DNA from: Elymus sibiricus | Lineage: Eukaryota > Streptophyta > Magnoliopsida > Poales > Poaceae | Length of the DNA: 64,000 bases | Reading direction: 5' to 3' | Assembly (NCBI GenBank): GCA_039707655.1 | Contig: CM077676.1 | Location: 81,865,895-81,929,894 of the forward strand | Part shown: in pieces, positions 9,453 through 22,591 of the stretch | Position numbering within the stretch: position 1 is the first letter of the stretch | How the letters are laid out: every line of letters begins with the position of its first letter | The notes under the pieces: model-generated | Seen by the model: the letters and a program-made list of their open reading frames with translations, nothing else | What the model was told of the DNA's origin: nothing | The model's database searches: none | Position numbers and translations under genes: made by a program

Positions 9453-11465
9453 GATGGTCCAGTTTGTACACGAAGTGCATCCAGTTTTTGCCGTAACCCT
9501 CTCAACTTTTTATCACATGCTATGTGGGTGAAATGATGATACCATGCCAAGTTTCAACCTTTTCAGAGTTTATTTGTAGTGCTTTTCAATTTCAGGGTCA
9601 TTTAGCTCAAAAAAATCATTAAATGCATGAAAAATAGCAAATGAAGTTAGAAAGGGTTGAAATTTGAGGATGTGGCTTTGAATGGTGCATATTGAATGCA
9701 CAAAAAGTCTGGAGTTGAAATAAGTTTAAAAAAAATGAAATGCCTTTGTAACAGATGAGTTTTCGTCCGAAACCTTGATACTTCGAAGGAGATGGTCCAG
9801 TTTGTACACGAAGTGCATCCAGTTTTTGCTGTAACCCTCTCAACTTTTTAGCACATGCTATGTGGGTGAAATGATGATACCATGCCAAGTTTCAACCTTT
9901 TCAGAGTTCATTTGTAGTGCTTTTCAATTTCAGGGTCATTTAGCTCAGAAAAATCATTAAATGCATGAAAAATAGCAAATGAAGTTAGAAAGGGTTGAAA
10001 TTTGAGGATTTGGCTTCGAATGGTGACTATTGAATGCACAAAAATATGGAGTTGAAATAAGTTTAAAAAAATGAAATGCCTTTGTAACAGATGAGTTTTC
10101 TTCCGAAACCGTGATACTTCGAAGGAGATGGTCTAGTTTGTACACGAAGTGCATCCAGTTTTTTCCGTAACCCTCTCAACTTTTTAGCACATGCTATGTG
10201 GGTGAAATGATGATACCATGCCAAGTTTCAACCTTTTCAGAGTTCATTTGTAGTGCTCAGGGTCATTTAGCTCAAAAAATCATTAAATGCATGAAAAATA
10301 GCAAATGAAGTTAGAAAAGGTTTAAATTTGAGGATGTGGCTTTGAATGGTGCATATTAAATGCACAAAAAGTCTGGAGTTGAAATAAGTTAAAAAAAATG
10401 AAATGCCTTTCTAACAGATGAGTTTTCGTTCGAAACCTTGATACTTCGAAGGAGATGGTCCAGTTTGTACACGAAGTGCATCCAGTTTTTGCCGTAACCC
10501 TGTCAACTTTTTATCACATGCTATGTGGGTGAAATGATGATACCATGCCAAGTTTCAACCTTTTCAGAGTTTATTTGTAGTGCTTTTCAATTTCAGGGTC
10601 ATTTAGCTCAAAAAAATCATTAAATGCATGAAAAATAGCAAATGAAGTTAGAAAGGGTTGAAATTTGAGGATGTGGGTTTGAATGGGTGCATATTCAATG
10701 CACAAAAAGTCTGGAGTTGAAATAAGTTTAAAAAAATGAAATGCCTTTGTAACAGATGAGTTTTCGTTCGAAACCTTGATACTTCGTAGGAGATGGTCCA
10801 GTTTGTACACGAAGTGCATCCAGTTTTTGCCGTAACCCTCTCTACTTTTTAGCACATGCTATGTGGGTGAAATGATGATACCGTGCCAAGTTTCAACCTT
10901 TTCAGAGTTCATTTGCAGTGCTTTTCAATTTCTGGGTCATTTACCTCAAAAAATCATTAAATGCATGAAAAATAGCAAATGAAGTTAGAAAGGGTTGAAT
11001 ATTGAGGATGTGGCTTTGAATGGTGCACATTGAATGCACAAAAAGTCTGGAGTTGAAATAAGTTTAAAAAAAATGAAATGCTTTTGTAACAGATGAGTTT
11101 TCGTCCGAAACCTTGATACTTCGAAGGAGATGGTCCAGTTTGTACACGAAGTGCATCCAGTTTTTGCCGTAACCCTCTCAACTTTTTAGCACATGCTATG
11201 TGGGTGAAATGATGATACCATGCCAAGTTTCAACCTTTTCAGAGTTCATTTGCAGTGCTTTTCAATTTCAGGGTCATTTAGCTCAAAAAATCATTAAATG
11301 CATGAAAAATAGCAAATGAAGTTAGAAAGGGTTGAAATTTGAGGATGTGGCTTTGAATGGTGCATATTGAATGCACAAAAAGTCTGGAGTTGAAATAAGT
11401 TTAAAAAAAATGAAATGCTTTTGTAACAGATGAGTTTTCGTCCGAAACCTTGATACTTCGAAGGA
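9453..11465 (+). repeat. First P1-P4 cassette and two following monomers
   Basis: Starts at 9453 (P1), 9791 (P2, TTGCTGTAACC start and GGTGACTATTG), 10127 (P3, 9-bp deletion), 10454 (P4, CCCTGTCAAC, GTGGGTTTG, ATTCAATGC), 10792 and 11129. This is the leftmost occurrence of the order that later forms the regular 2011-bp HOR. P4 has an extra base (GAATGGGTGC). The next monomer at 10792 carries ATACCGTGCC and TTACCTC, states typical of the T2 monomers at 19896-22927. Confidence 0.85.
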
Positions 11466-14400
11466 GATGGTCCAGTTTGTACACGAAGTGCATCCAGTTT
11501 TTGCCGTAAGCCTCTCAACTTTTTAGCACATGCTATGTGGGTGAAATGATGAAACCATGACAAGTTTCAAACTTTTCAGAGTTCATTTGCAGTGCTTTTC
11601 AATTTCAGGGTCATTTAGCTCAAAAAAAAATCATTAAATGCATGAAAAATAGCAAATGAAGTTAGAAAGGGTTGAAATTTGAGGATTTGGCTGTGAATGG
11701 TGCATATTGAATGCACAAAAAGTCTGGAGTTGAAATAAGTTTAAAAAAATGAAATGCCTTTGTAACAGATGAGTTTTCGTTTGAAACCTTGATACTTCGA
11801 AGGAGATGGTCCAGTTTGTACACGTAGTGCATCCAGTTTTTGGTGTAACCCTCTCAACTTTTTAGCACATTCTATGTGGGTGAAATGATGATACCATGCC
11901 AAGTTTCAACCTTTTCAGAGTTCATTTGTAGTGCTTTTCAATTTCAGGGTCATTTAGCTCAAAAAAAATCATTAAATGCATGAAAAATAGCAAATGAAGT
12001 TAGAAAGGGTTGAAATTTGAGGATGTGGCTTTGAATGGTGCATATTGAATGCACAAAAAGTCTGGAGTTGAAATAAGTTTAAAAAAAATGAAATGACTTT
12101 GTAACAGATGAGTTTTTGTCCGAAACCTTGATACTTCGAAGGAGATGGTCCAGTTTGTACACGAAGTGCATCCAGTTTTTGCCGTAACCCTCTCAACTTT
12201 TTAGCACATCCTATGTGGGTGAAATGATGATACCATGCCAAGTTTCAACCTTTTCAGAGTTCATTTGTAGTGCTTTTCAATTTCAGGGTCATTTAGCTCA
12301 AAAAAATAATTAAATGCATGAAAAATAGCAAATGAAGTTAGAAAGTGTTGAAATTTGAGGATGTGGGATTGAATGGTGCATATTCAATGCACAAAAAGTC
12401 TGGAATTGAAATAAGTTTAAAAAATGAAATGCCTTTGTAACAGATGAGTTTTCGTCTGAAACCTTGATACTTCGAAGGAGATGGTCCAGTTTGTACACGA
12501 AGTGGATCCAGTTTTTGCCGTAACCCTCTCAACTTTTTAGCACATGCTATGTGGGTGAAATGATGATACCATGCCAAGTTTCAACCTTTTCAGAGTTCAT
12601 TTGTAGTGCTTTTCAATTTCAGGGTCATTTAGCTCAAAAAATCATTAAATGCATGAAAAATAGCAAATGAAGTTAGAAAGGGTTGAAATTTGAGGATGTG
12701 TCTTTGAATGGTGCATATTGAATGCACAAAAAGTCTGGAGTTGAAATAAGTTTAAAAAAATGAAATGCTTTTGTAACAGATGAGTTTTCGTCCGAAACCT
12801 TGATACTTCGAAGGAGATGGTCCAGTTTGTACACGAAGTGCATCCAGTTTTTGCCGTAACCCTCTCAACTTTTTAGCACATGCTATGTGGGTGAAATGAT
12901 GATACCATGCCAAGTTTCAACCTTTTCAGAGTTCATTTGTAGTGCTTTTCAATTTCAGGGTCATTTAGCTCAAAAAAAATCATTAAATGCATGAAAAATA
13001 GCAAATGAAGTTAAAAAGGGTTGAAATTTGAGGATGTGGCTTTGAGTGGTGCATATTGAATGCACAAGAAGTCTGGAGTTGAAATAAGTTTAAAAAAATG
13101 AAATGCCTTTGTAACAGATGAGTTTTCGTTCGAAACCTTGATACTTCGTAGGAGATGGTCCAGTTTGTACACGAAGTGCATCCAGTTTTTGCCGTAAGCC
13201 TCTCAACTTTTTAGCACATGCTATGTGGGTGAAATGATGAAACCATGACAAGTTTCAACCTTTTCAGAGTTCATTTGCAGTGCTTTTCAATTTCAGGGTC
13301 ATTTAGCTCAAAAAAATCATTAAATGCATGAAAAATAGCAAATGAAGTTAGAAAGGGTTGAAATTTGAGGATTTGGCTTTGAATGGTGCATATTGAATGC
13401 ACAAAAAGTCTGGAGTTGAAATAAGTTTAAAAAAATGAAATGCCTTTATAACAGATGAGTTTTCGTTTGAAACCTTGATACTTCGAAGGAGATGGTCCAG
13501 TTTGTACACGAAGTGCATCCAGTTTTTGGTGTAACCCTCTCTACTTTTTAGCACATTCTATGTGGGTGAAATGATGATACCATGCCAAGTTTCAACCTTT
13601 TCAGAGTTCATTTGTAGTGCTTTTCAATTTCAGGGTCATTTAGCTCAAAAAAAATCATTAAATGCATGAAAAATAGCAAATGAAGTTAGAAAGGGTTGAA
13701 ATTTGAGGATGTGGCTTTGAATGGTGCATATTGAATGCACAAAAAGTCTGGAGTTGAAATAAGTTTAAAAAAAATGAAATGACTTTGTAACAGATGAGTT
13801 TTTGTCCGAAACCTTGATACTTCGAAGGAGATGGTCCAGTTTGTACACGAAGTGCATCCAGTTTTTGCCGTAACCCTCTCAACTTTTTAGCACATGCTAT
13901 GTGGGTGAAATGATGATACCATGCCAAGTTTCAACCTTTTCAGAGTTCATTTGTAGTGCTTTTCAATTTCAGGGTCATTTAGCTCAAAAAAATAATTAAA
14001 TGCATGAAAAATAGCAAATGAAGTTAGAAAGTGTTGAAATTTGAGGATGTGGGATTGAATGGTGCATATTCAATGCACAAAAAGTCTGGAACTGAAATAA
14101 GTTTAAAAAATGAAATGCCTTTGTAACAGATGAGTTTTCGTCTGAAACCTTGATACTTCGAAGGAGATGGTCCAGTTTGTACACGAAGTGGATCCAGTTT
14201 TTGCCGTAACCCTCTCAACTTTTTAGCACATGCTATGTGGGTGAAATGATGATACCATGCCAAGTTTCAACCTTTTCAGAGTTCATTTGTAGTGCTTTTC
14301 AATTTCAGGGTCATTTAGCTCAAAAAATCATTAAATGCATGAAAAATAGCAAATGAAGTTAGAAAGGGTTGAAATTTGAGGATGTGGCTTTGAATGGTTC

Positions 14401-14839
14401 ATATTGAATGCACAAAAAGTCTGGAGTTGAAATAAGTTTAAAAAAATGAAATGCTTTTGTAACAGATGAGTTTTCGTCCGAAACCTTGATACTTCGAAGG
14501 AGATGGTCCAGTTTGTACACGAAGTGCATCCAGTTTTTGCCGTAACCCTCTCAACTTTTTAGCACATGCTATGTGGGTGAAATGATGATACCATGCCAAG
14601 TTTCAACCTTTTCAGAGTTCATTTGTAGTGCTTTTCAATTTCAGGGTCATTTAGCTCAAAAAAAATCATTAAATGCATGAAAAATAGCAAATGAAGTTAA
14701 AAAGGGTTGAAATTTGAGGATGTGGCTTTGAATGGTGCATATTGAATGAACAAAAAGTCTGGAGTTGAAATAAGTTTAAAAAAATGAAATGCCTTTGTAA
14801 CAGATGAGTTTTCGTTCGAAACCTTGATACTTCGTAGGA
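11466..14839 (+). repeat. Five-monomer tandem duplication
   Basis: Copy 1 starts at 11466, 11805, 12144, 12480 and 12816 (1688 bp); copy 2 at 13154, 13491, 13830, 14166 and 14502 (1686 bp). Shared rare states: TTTGGTGTAACC with CACATTCTATG, AAATAATTAAATG, AAAGTGTTG, GTGGGATTG, AGTGGATCCAG (GGATCC at 12504 and 14190) and GTTAAAAAGGG. The following monomer at 14840 no longer matches, which sets the right limit. Confidence 0.9.
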
Positions 14840-16069
14840 GATGGTCCAGTTTGTACACGAAGTGCATCCAGTTTTTGCCGTAACCCTCTCAACTTTTTAT
14901 CACATGCTATGTGGGTGAAATGATGATACCATGCCAAGTTTCAACCTTTTCAGAGTTTATTTGTAGTGCTTTTCAATTTCAGGGTCATTTAGCTCAAAAA
15001 AATCATTAAATGCATGAAAAATAGCAAATGAAGTTAGAAAGGGTTGAAATTTGAGGATGTGGCTTTGAATGGTGCATATTGAATGCACAAAAAGTCTGGA
15101 GTTGAAATTAGTTTAAAAAAATGAAATGCCTTTGTAACAGATGAGTTTTCGTTCGAAACCTTGATACTTCGTAGGAGATGGTCCAGTTTGTACACGAAGT
15201 GCATCCAGTTTTTGCCGTAACCCTCTCAGCTTTTTAGCACATGCTATGTGGGTGAAATGATGATACCATGCCAAGTTTCAACCTTTTCAGAGTTCATTTG
15301 TAGTGCTTTTCAATTTCAGGGTCATTTAGATCAAAAAAATCATTAAATGCATTAAAAATAGCAAATGAAGTTAGAAAGAGTTGAAATTTGAGGATTTGGC
15401 TTTGAATGGTGCATATTGAATGCACAAAAAGTCTGGAGTTGAAATATTTTTAAAAAAAATGAAATGCTTTTGTAACAGATGAGTTTTCGTCCGAAACCTT
15501 GATACTTCGAAGGAGATGGTCCAGTTTGTACACGAAGTGCATCCAGTTTTTGCCGTAACCCTCTCAACTTTTTAGCTCATGCTATGTGGGTGAAATGATG
15601 ATACCATGCCAAGTTTCAACCTTTTCAGAGTTCATTTGTAGTGCTTTTCAATTTCAGGGTCATTTAGCTCAAAAAAAATCATTAAATGCATGAAAAATAG
15701 CAAATGAAGTTAGAAAGGGTTGAAATTTGAGGATGTGACTTTGAATGGTGCATATTGAATGCACAAAAAGTCTGGAGTTGAAATAAGTTTAAAAAAATGA
15801 AATGCCTTTGTAACAGATGAGTTTTCGTTCGAAACCTTGATACTTCGTACGAGATGGTCCAGTTTGTACACGAAGTGCATCCAGTTTTTGCCGTAACCCT
15901 CTCTACTTTTTATCACATGCTATGTGGGTGAAATGATGATACCATGCCAAGTTTCAACCTTTTCAGAGTTCATTTGTAGTGCTTTTCAATTTCAGGGTCA
16001 TTTAGCTCAAAAAAATCATTAAATGCATGAAAAATAGCAAATGAAGTTAGAAAGGGTTGAAATTTGAGG
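13660..16069 (+). repeat. 2.4-kb segment duplicated 3706 bp away, copy 1
   Basis: The segment matches 17366-19775 at a constant offset of 3706 bp (eleven monomers), with a few substitutions such as TACGAG against TAGGAG near 15850 and a changed AAATATTTTTAAA near 15446. The match ends at base 16070, where GAGGATG faces GAGGGTG. The left limit is near the A run of the monomer at 13491. It includes GGATCC at 14190, matched at 17896. Confidence 0.88.
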
Positions 16070-17198
16070 ATGTGGCTTTGAATGGTGCATATTGAATGCA
16101 CAAAAAGTCTGGAGTTGAAATAAGTTTAAAAAAATGAAATGCCTTTGTAACAGATGAGTTTTCGTTCGAAACCTTGATACTTCGTAGGAGATGGTCCAGT
16201 TTGTACACGAAGTGCATCCAGTTTTTGCCGTAACCCTCTCTACTTTTTATCACATGCTATGTGGGTGAAATGATGATACCATGCCAAGTTTCAACCTTTT
16301 CAGAGTTTATTTGTAGTGCTTTTCAATTTCAGGGTCATTTAGCTCAAAAAATCATTAAATGCATGAAAAATAGCAAATGAAGTTAGAAAGGGTTGAAATT
16401 TGAGGATGTGGCTTTCAATGGTGCATATTAAATGCACAAAAAGTCTGGAGTTGAAATAAGTTTAAAAAAATGAAATGCCTTTGTAACAGATGAGTTTTCG
16501 TTCGAAACCTTGATACTTCGTACGAGATGGTCCAGTTTGTACACGAAGTGCATCCAGTTTTTGCCGTAACCCTCTCTACTTTTTATCACATGCTATGTGG
16601 GTGAAATGATGATACCATGCCAAGTTTCAACCTTTTCAGAGTTCATTTGTAGTGCTTTTCAATTTCAGGGTCATTTAGCTCAAAAAAATCATTAAATGCA
16701 TGAAAAATAGCAAATGAAGTTAGAAAGGGTTGAAATTTGAGGATGTGGCTTTGAATGGTGCATATTGAATGCACAAAAAGTCTGGAGTTGAAATAAGTTT
16801 AAAAAAATGAAATGCCTTTGTAACAGATGAGTTTTCGTTCGAAACCTTGATACTTCGTAGGAGATGGTCCAGTTTGTACACGAAGTGCATCCAGTTTTTG
16901 CCGTAACCCTCTCTACTTTTTATCACATGCTATGTGGGTGAAATGATGATACCATGCCAAGTTTCAACCTTTTCAGAGTTTATTTGTAGTGCTTTTCAAT
17001 TTCAGGGTCATTTAGCTCAAAAAATCATTAAATGCATGAAAAATAGCAAATGAAGTTAGAAAGGGTTGAAATTTGAGGATGTGGCTTTGAATGGTGCATA
17101 TTAAATGCACAAAAAGTCTGGAGTTGAAATAAGTTTAAAAAAATGAAATGCCTTTCTAACAGATGAGTTTTCGTTCGAAACCTTGATACTTCGAAGGA
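14840..17198 (+). repeat. Mixed monomers with a dimer tandem duplication
   Basis: Starts at 14840, 15177, 15515, 15853, 16190, 16526 and 16863. The pair 15853-16525 is repeated as 16526-17198 (673 bp apart). The first member of each pair has CTCTCTAC with GAGTTCATTTG; the second has GAGTTTATTTG with a 6-base A run and ATTAAATGC. TACGAGATGG precedes both pairs, so this mutation was copied with the dimer. The 16190 copy alone has GGCTTTCAATGG. Confidence 0.85.
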
Positions 17199-19558
17199 GA
17201 TGGTCCAGTTTGTACACGAAGTGCATCCAGTTTTTGCCGTAACCCTCTCAACTTTTTAGCACATGCTATGTGTGTGAAATGATGATACCATGCCAAGTTT
17301 CAACCTTTTCAGAGTTTATTTGTAGTGCTTTTCAATTTCAGGGTCATTTAGCTCAAAAAATCATTAAATGCATGAAAAATAGCAAATGAAGTTAGAAAGG
17401 GTTGAAATTTGAGGATGTGGCTTTGAATGGTGCATATTGAATGCACAAAAAGTCTGGAGTTGAAATAAGTTTAAAAAAAATGAAATGACTTTGTAACAGA
17501 TGAGTTTTTGTCCGAAACCTTGATACTTCGAAGGAGATGGTCCAGTTTGTACACGAAGTGCATCCAGTTTTTGCCGTAACCCTCTCAACTTTTTAGCACA
17601 TGCTATGTGGGTGAAATGATGATACCATGCCAAGTTTCAACCTTTTCAGAGTTCATTTGTAGTGCTTTTCAATTTCAGGGTCATATAGCTCAAAAAAATA
17701 ATTAAATGCATGAAAAATAGCAAATGAAGTTAGAAAGTGTTGAAATTTGAGGATGTGGGATTGAATGGTGCATATTCAATGCACAAAAAGTCTGGAATTG
17801 AAATAAGTTTAAAAAATGAAATGCCTTTGTAACAGATGAGTTTTCGTCTGAAACCTTGATACTTCGAAGGAGATGGTCCAGTTTGTACACGAAGTGGATC
17901 CAGTTTTTGCCGTAACCCTCTCAACTTTTTAGCACATGCTATGTGGGTGAAATGATGATACCATGCCAAGTTTCAACCTTTTCAGAGTTCATGTGTAGTG
18001 CTTTTCAATTTCAGGGTCATTTAGCTCAAAAAATCATTAAATGCATGAAAAATAGCAAATGAAGTTAGAAAGGGTTGAAATTTGAGGATGTGGCTTTGAA
18101 TGGTGCATATTGAATGCACAAAAAGTCTGGAGTTGAAATAAGTTTAAAAAAATGAAATGCTTTTGTAACAGATGAGTTTTCGTCCGAAACCTTGATACTT
18201 CGAAGGAGATGGTCCAGTTTGTACACGAAGTGCATCCAGTTTTTGCCGTAACCCTCTCAACTTTTTAGCACATGCTATGTGGGTGAAATGATGATACCAT
18301 GCCAAGTTTCAACCTTTTCAGAGTTCATTTGTAGTGCTTTTCAATTTCAGGGTCATTTAGCTCAAAAAAAATCATTAAATGCATGAAAAATAGCAAATGA
18401 AGTTAAAAAGGGTTGAAATTTGAGGATGTGGCTTTGAATGGTGCATATTGAATGCACAAAAAGTCTGGAGTTGAAATAAGTTTAAAAAAATGAAATGCCT
18501 TTGTAACAGATGAGTTTTCGTTCGAAACCTTGATACTTCGTAGGAGATGGTCCAGTTTGTACACGAAGTGCATCCAGTTTTTGCCGTAACCCTCTCAACT
18601 TTTTATCACATGCTATGTGGGTGAAATGATGATACCATGCCAAGTTTCAACCTTTTCAGAGTTTATTTGTAGTGCTTTTCAATTTCAGGGTCATTTAGCT
18701 CAAAAAAATCATTAAATGCATGAAAAATAGCAAATGAAGTTAGAAAGGGTTGAAATTTGAGGATGTGGCTTTGAATGGTGCATATTGAATGCACAAAAAG
18801 TCTGGAGTTGAAATTAGTTTAAAAAAATGAAATGCCTTTGTAACAGATGAGTTTTCGTTCGAAACCTTGATACTTCGTAGGAGATGGTCCAGTTTGTACA
18901 CGAAGTGCATCCAGTTTTTGCCGTAACCCTCTCAGCTTTTTAGCACATGCTATGTGGGTGAAATGATGATACCATGCCAAGTTTCAACCTTTTCAGAGTT
19001 CATTTGTAGTGCTTTTCAATTTCAGGGTCATTTAGATCAAAAAAATCATTAAATGCATTAAAAATAGCAAATGAAGTTAGAAAGAGTTGAAATTTGAGGA
19101 TTTGGCTTTGAATGGTGCATATTGAATGCACAAAAAGTCTGGAGTTGAAATAAGTTTAAAAAAAATGAAATGCTTCTGTAACAGATGAGTTTTCGTCCGA
19201 AACCTTGATACTTCGAAGGAGATGGTCCAGTTTGTACACGAAGTGCATCCAGTTTTTGCCGTAACCCTCTCAACTTTTTAGCTCATGCTATGTGGGTGAA
19301 ATGATGATACCATGCCAAGTTTCAACCTTTTCAGAGTTCATTTGTAGTGCTTTTCAATTTCAGGGTCATTTAGCTCAAAAAAAATCATTAAATGCATGAA
19401 AAATAGCAAATGAAGTTAGAAAGGGTTGAAATTTGAGGATGTGACTTTGAATGGTGCATATTGAATGCACAAAAAGTCTGGAGTTGAAATAAGTTTAAAA
19501 AAATGAAATGCCTTTGTAACAGATGAGTTTTCGTTCGAAACCTTGATACTTCGTAGGA
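17199..19558 (+). repeat. Right copy of the 3706-bp-offset duplication
   Basis: Starts at 17199, 17536, 17872, 18208, 18546, 18883 and 19221. From about 17366 to 19775 it repeats 13660-16069. The first half of the monomer at 17199 does not match 13491: it has TGTGTGAAATG and GAGTTTATTTG. The left end of the copied block therefore falls inside a monomer. Private changes include GGGTCATATAGC and TGCTTCTGTAAC. Confidence 0.88.
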
Positions 19559-22500
19559 GATGGTCCAGTTTGTACACGAAGTGCATCCAGTTTTTGCCGT
19601 AACCCTCTCTACTTTTTATCACATGCTATGTGGGTGAAATGATGATACCATGCCAAGTTTCAACCTTTTCAGAGTTCATTTGTAGTGCTTTTCAATTTCA
19701 GGGTCATTTAGCTCAAAAAAATCATTAAATGCATGAAAAATAGCAAATGAAGTTAGAAAGGGTTGAAATTTGAGGGTGTGGGTTTGAATGGGAGCATATT
19801 CAATGCACAAAAAGTCTGGAGTTGAAATCAGTTTAAAAAATGAAATGCCTTTGTAACAGATGAGGTTTCGTCCGAAACCTTGATACTTCGAAGGAGATGG
19901 TCCAGTTTGTACACGAAGTGCATCCAGTTTTTGCCGTAACCCTCTCAACTTTTTAGCACATGCTATGTGGGTGAAATGATGATACCGTGCCAAGTTTCAA
20001 CCTTTTCAGAGTTCATTTGCAGTGCTTTTCAATTTCAGGGTCATTTACCTCAAAAAATCATTAAATGCATGAAAAATAGCAAATGAAGTTAGAAAGGGTT
20101 GAAATTTGAGGATGTGGCTTTCAATGGTGCATATTGAATGCACAAAAAGTCTGGAGTTGAAATAAGTTTAAAAAAATGAAATGCTTTTGTAACAGATGAG
20201 TTTTCGTCCGAAACCTTGATACTTCGAAGGAGATGGTCCAGTTTGTACACGAAGTGCATCCAGTTTTTGCCGTAACCCTCTCAACTTTTTAGCACATGCT
20301 ATGTGGGTCAAATGATGATACCATGCCAAGTTTCAACCTTTTCAGAGTTCATTTGTAGTGCTTTTCAATTTCAGGGTCATTTAGCTCAAAAAAAATCATT
20401 AAATGCATGAAAAATAGCAAATGAAGTTAGAAAGGGTTGAAATTTGAGGATGTGACTTTGAATGGTGCATATTGAATGCACAAAAAGTCTGGAGTTGAAA
20501 TAAGTTTAAAAAAATGAAATGCCTTTGTAACAGATGAGTTTTCGTTCGAAACCTTGATACTTCGTAGGAGATGGTCCAGTTTGTACACGAAGTGCATCCA
20601 GTTTTTGCCGTAACCCTCTCTACTTTTTATCACATGCTATGTGGGTGAAATGATGATACCATGCCAAGTTTCAACCTTTTCAGAGTTCATTTGTAGTGCT
20701 TTTCAATTTCAGGGTCATTTAGCTCAAAAAAATCATTAAATGCATGAAAAATAGCAAATGAAGTTAGAAAGGGTTGAAATTTGAGGGTGTGGGTTTGAAT
20801 GGGAGCATATTCAATGCACAAAAAGTCTGGAGTTGAAATCAGTTTAAAAAATGAAATGCCTTTGTAACAGATGAGGTTTCGTCCGAAACCTTGATACTTC
20901 GAAGGAGATGGTCCAGTTTGTACACGAAGTGCATCCAGTTTTTGCCGTAACCCTCTCAACTTTTTAGCACATGCTATGTGGGTGAAATGATGATACCGTG
21001 CCAAGTTTCAACCTTTTCAGAGTTCATTTGCAGTGCTTTTCAATTTCAGGGTCATTTACCTCAAAAAATGATTAAATGCATGAAAAATAGCAAATGAAGT
21101 TAGAAAGGGTTGAAATTTGAGGATGTGGCTTTGAATGGTGCATATTGAATGCACAAAAAGTCTGGAGTTGAAATAAGTTTAAAAAAATGAAATGCTTTTG
21201 TAACAGATGAGTTTTCGTCCGAAACCTTGATACTTCGAAGGAGATGGTCCAGTTTGTACACGAAGTGCATCCAGTTTTTGCCGTAACCCTCTCAACTTTT
21301 TAGCACATGCTATGTGGGTCAAATGATGATACCATGCCAAGTTTCAACCTTTTCAGAGTTCATTTGTAGTGCTTTTCAATTTCAGGGTCATTTAGCTCAA
21401 AAAAAATCATTAAATGCATGAAAAATAGCAAATGAAGTTAGAAAGGGTTGAAATTTGAGGATGTGACTTTGAATGGTGCATATTGAATGCACAAAAAGTC
21501 TGGAGTTGAAATAAGTTTAAAAAAATGAAATGCCTTTGTAACAGATGAGTTTTCGTTCGAAACCTTGATACTTCGTAGGAGATGGTCCAGTTTGTACACG
21601 AAGTGCATCCAGTTTTTGCCGTAACCCTCTCTACTTTTTATCACATGCTATGTGGGTGAAATGATGATACCATGCCAAGTTTCAACCTTTTCAGAGTTCA
21701 TTTGTAGTGCTTTTCAATTTCAGGGTCATTTAGCTCAAAAAAATCATTAAATGCATGAAAAATAGCAAATGAAGTTAGAAAGGGTTGAAATTTGAGGGTG
21801 TGGGTTTGAATGGGAGCATATTCAATGCACAAAAAGTCTGGAGTTGAAATCAGTTTAAAAAATGAAATGCCTTTGTAACAGATGAGGTTTCGTCCGAAAC
21901 CTTGATACTTCGAAGGAGATGGTCCAGTTTGTACACGAAGTGCATCCAGTTTTTGCCGTAACCCTCTCAACTTTTTAGCACATGCTATGTGGGTGAAATG
22001 ATGATACCGTGCCAAGTTTCAACCTTTTCAGAGTTCATTTGCAGTGCTTTTCAATTTCAGGGTCATTTACCTCAAAAAATGATTAAATGCATGAAAAATA
22101 GCAAATGAAGTTAGAAAGGGTTGAAATTTGAGGATGTGGCTTTGAATGGTGCATATTGAATGCACAAAAAGTCTGGAGTTGAAATAAGTTTAAAAAAATG
22201 AAATGCTTTTGTAACAGATGAGTTTTCGTCCGAAACCTTGATACTTCGAAGGAGATGGTCCAGTTTGTACACGAAGTGCATCCAGTTTTTGCCGTAACCC
22301 TCTCAACTTTTTAGCACATGCTATGTGGGTCAAATGATGATACCATGCCAAGTTTCAACCTTTTCAGAGTTCATTTGTAGTGCTTTTCAATTTCAGGGTC
22401 ATTTAGCTCAAAAAAAATCATTAAATGCATGAAAAATAGCAAATGAAGTTAGAAAGGGTTGAAATTTGAGGATGTGGCTTTGAATGGTGCATATTGAATG

Positions 22501-22591
22501 CACAAAAAGTCTGGAGTTGAAATAAGTTTAAAAAAATGAAATGCTTTTGTAACAGATGAGTTTTCGTCCGAAACCTTGATACTTCGAAGGA
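19559..22591 (+). repeat. 1011-bp trimer HOR (T1-T2-T3), three copies
   Basis: Copies are 19559-20569, 20570-21580 and 21581-22591, each 337+336+338 bp. Starts: 19559, 19896, 20232; 20570, 20907, 21243; 21581, 21918, 22254. T1 has GAGGGTGTGGG, GGGAGCATATTC and GAGGTTTCG. T2 has ATACCGTGCC and TTACCTC. T3 has GGGTCAAATG and, in copies 1 and 2, GTGACTTTG. Copies 2 and 3 share AAAAATGATTAAATG in T2, where copy 1 has AAAAATCATTAAATG, and copy 1 alone has GGCTTTCAATGG. Copies 2 and 3 are thus the most recent pair. Confidence 0.93.

Noticed and set aside
9619..9888. Family of minus-strand open frames of 62-105 codons (this 89-codon example recurs dozens of times)
   Set aside because: They are the same monomer stretch read in reverse. 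They start and stop at repeat landmarks, are broken by 1-2 bp length changes and substitutions, have no conserved-protein character and no promoter or splice context. That 336, 327 and 339 are multiples of three is a coincidence of length; 337- and 338-bp monomers break the frame.
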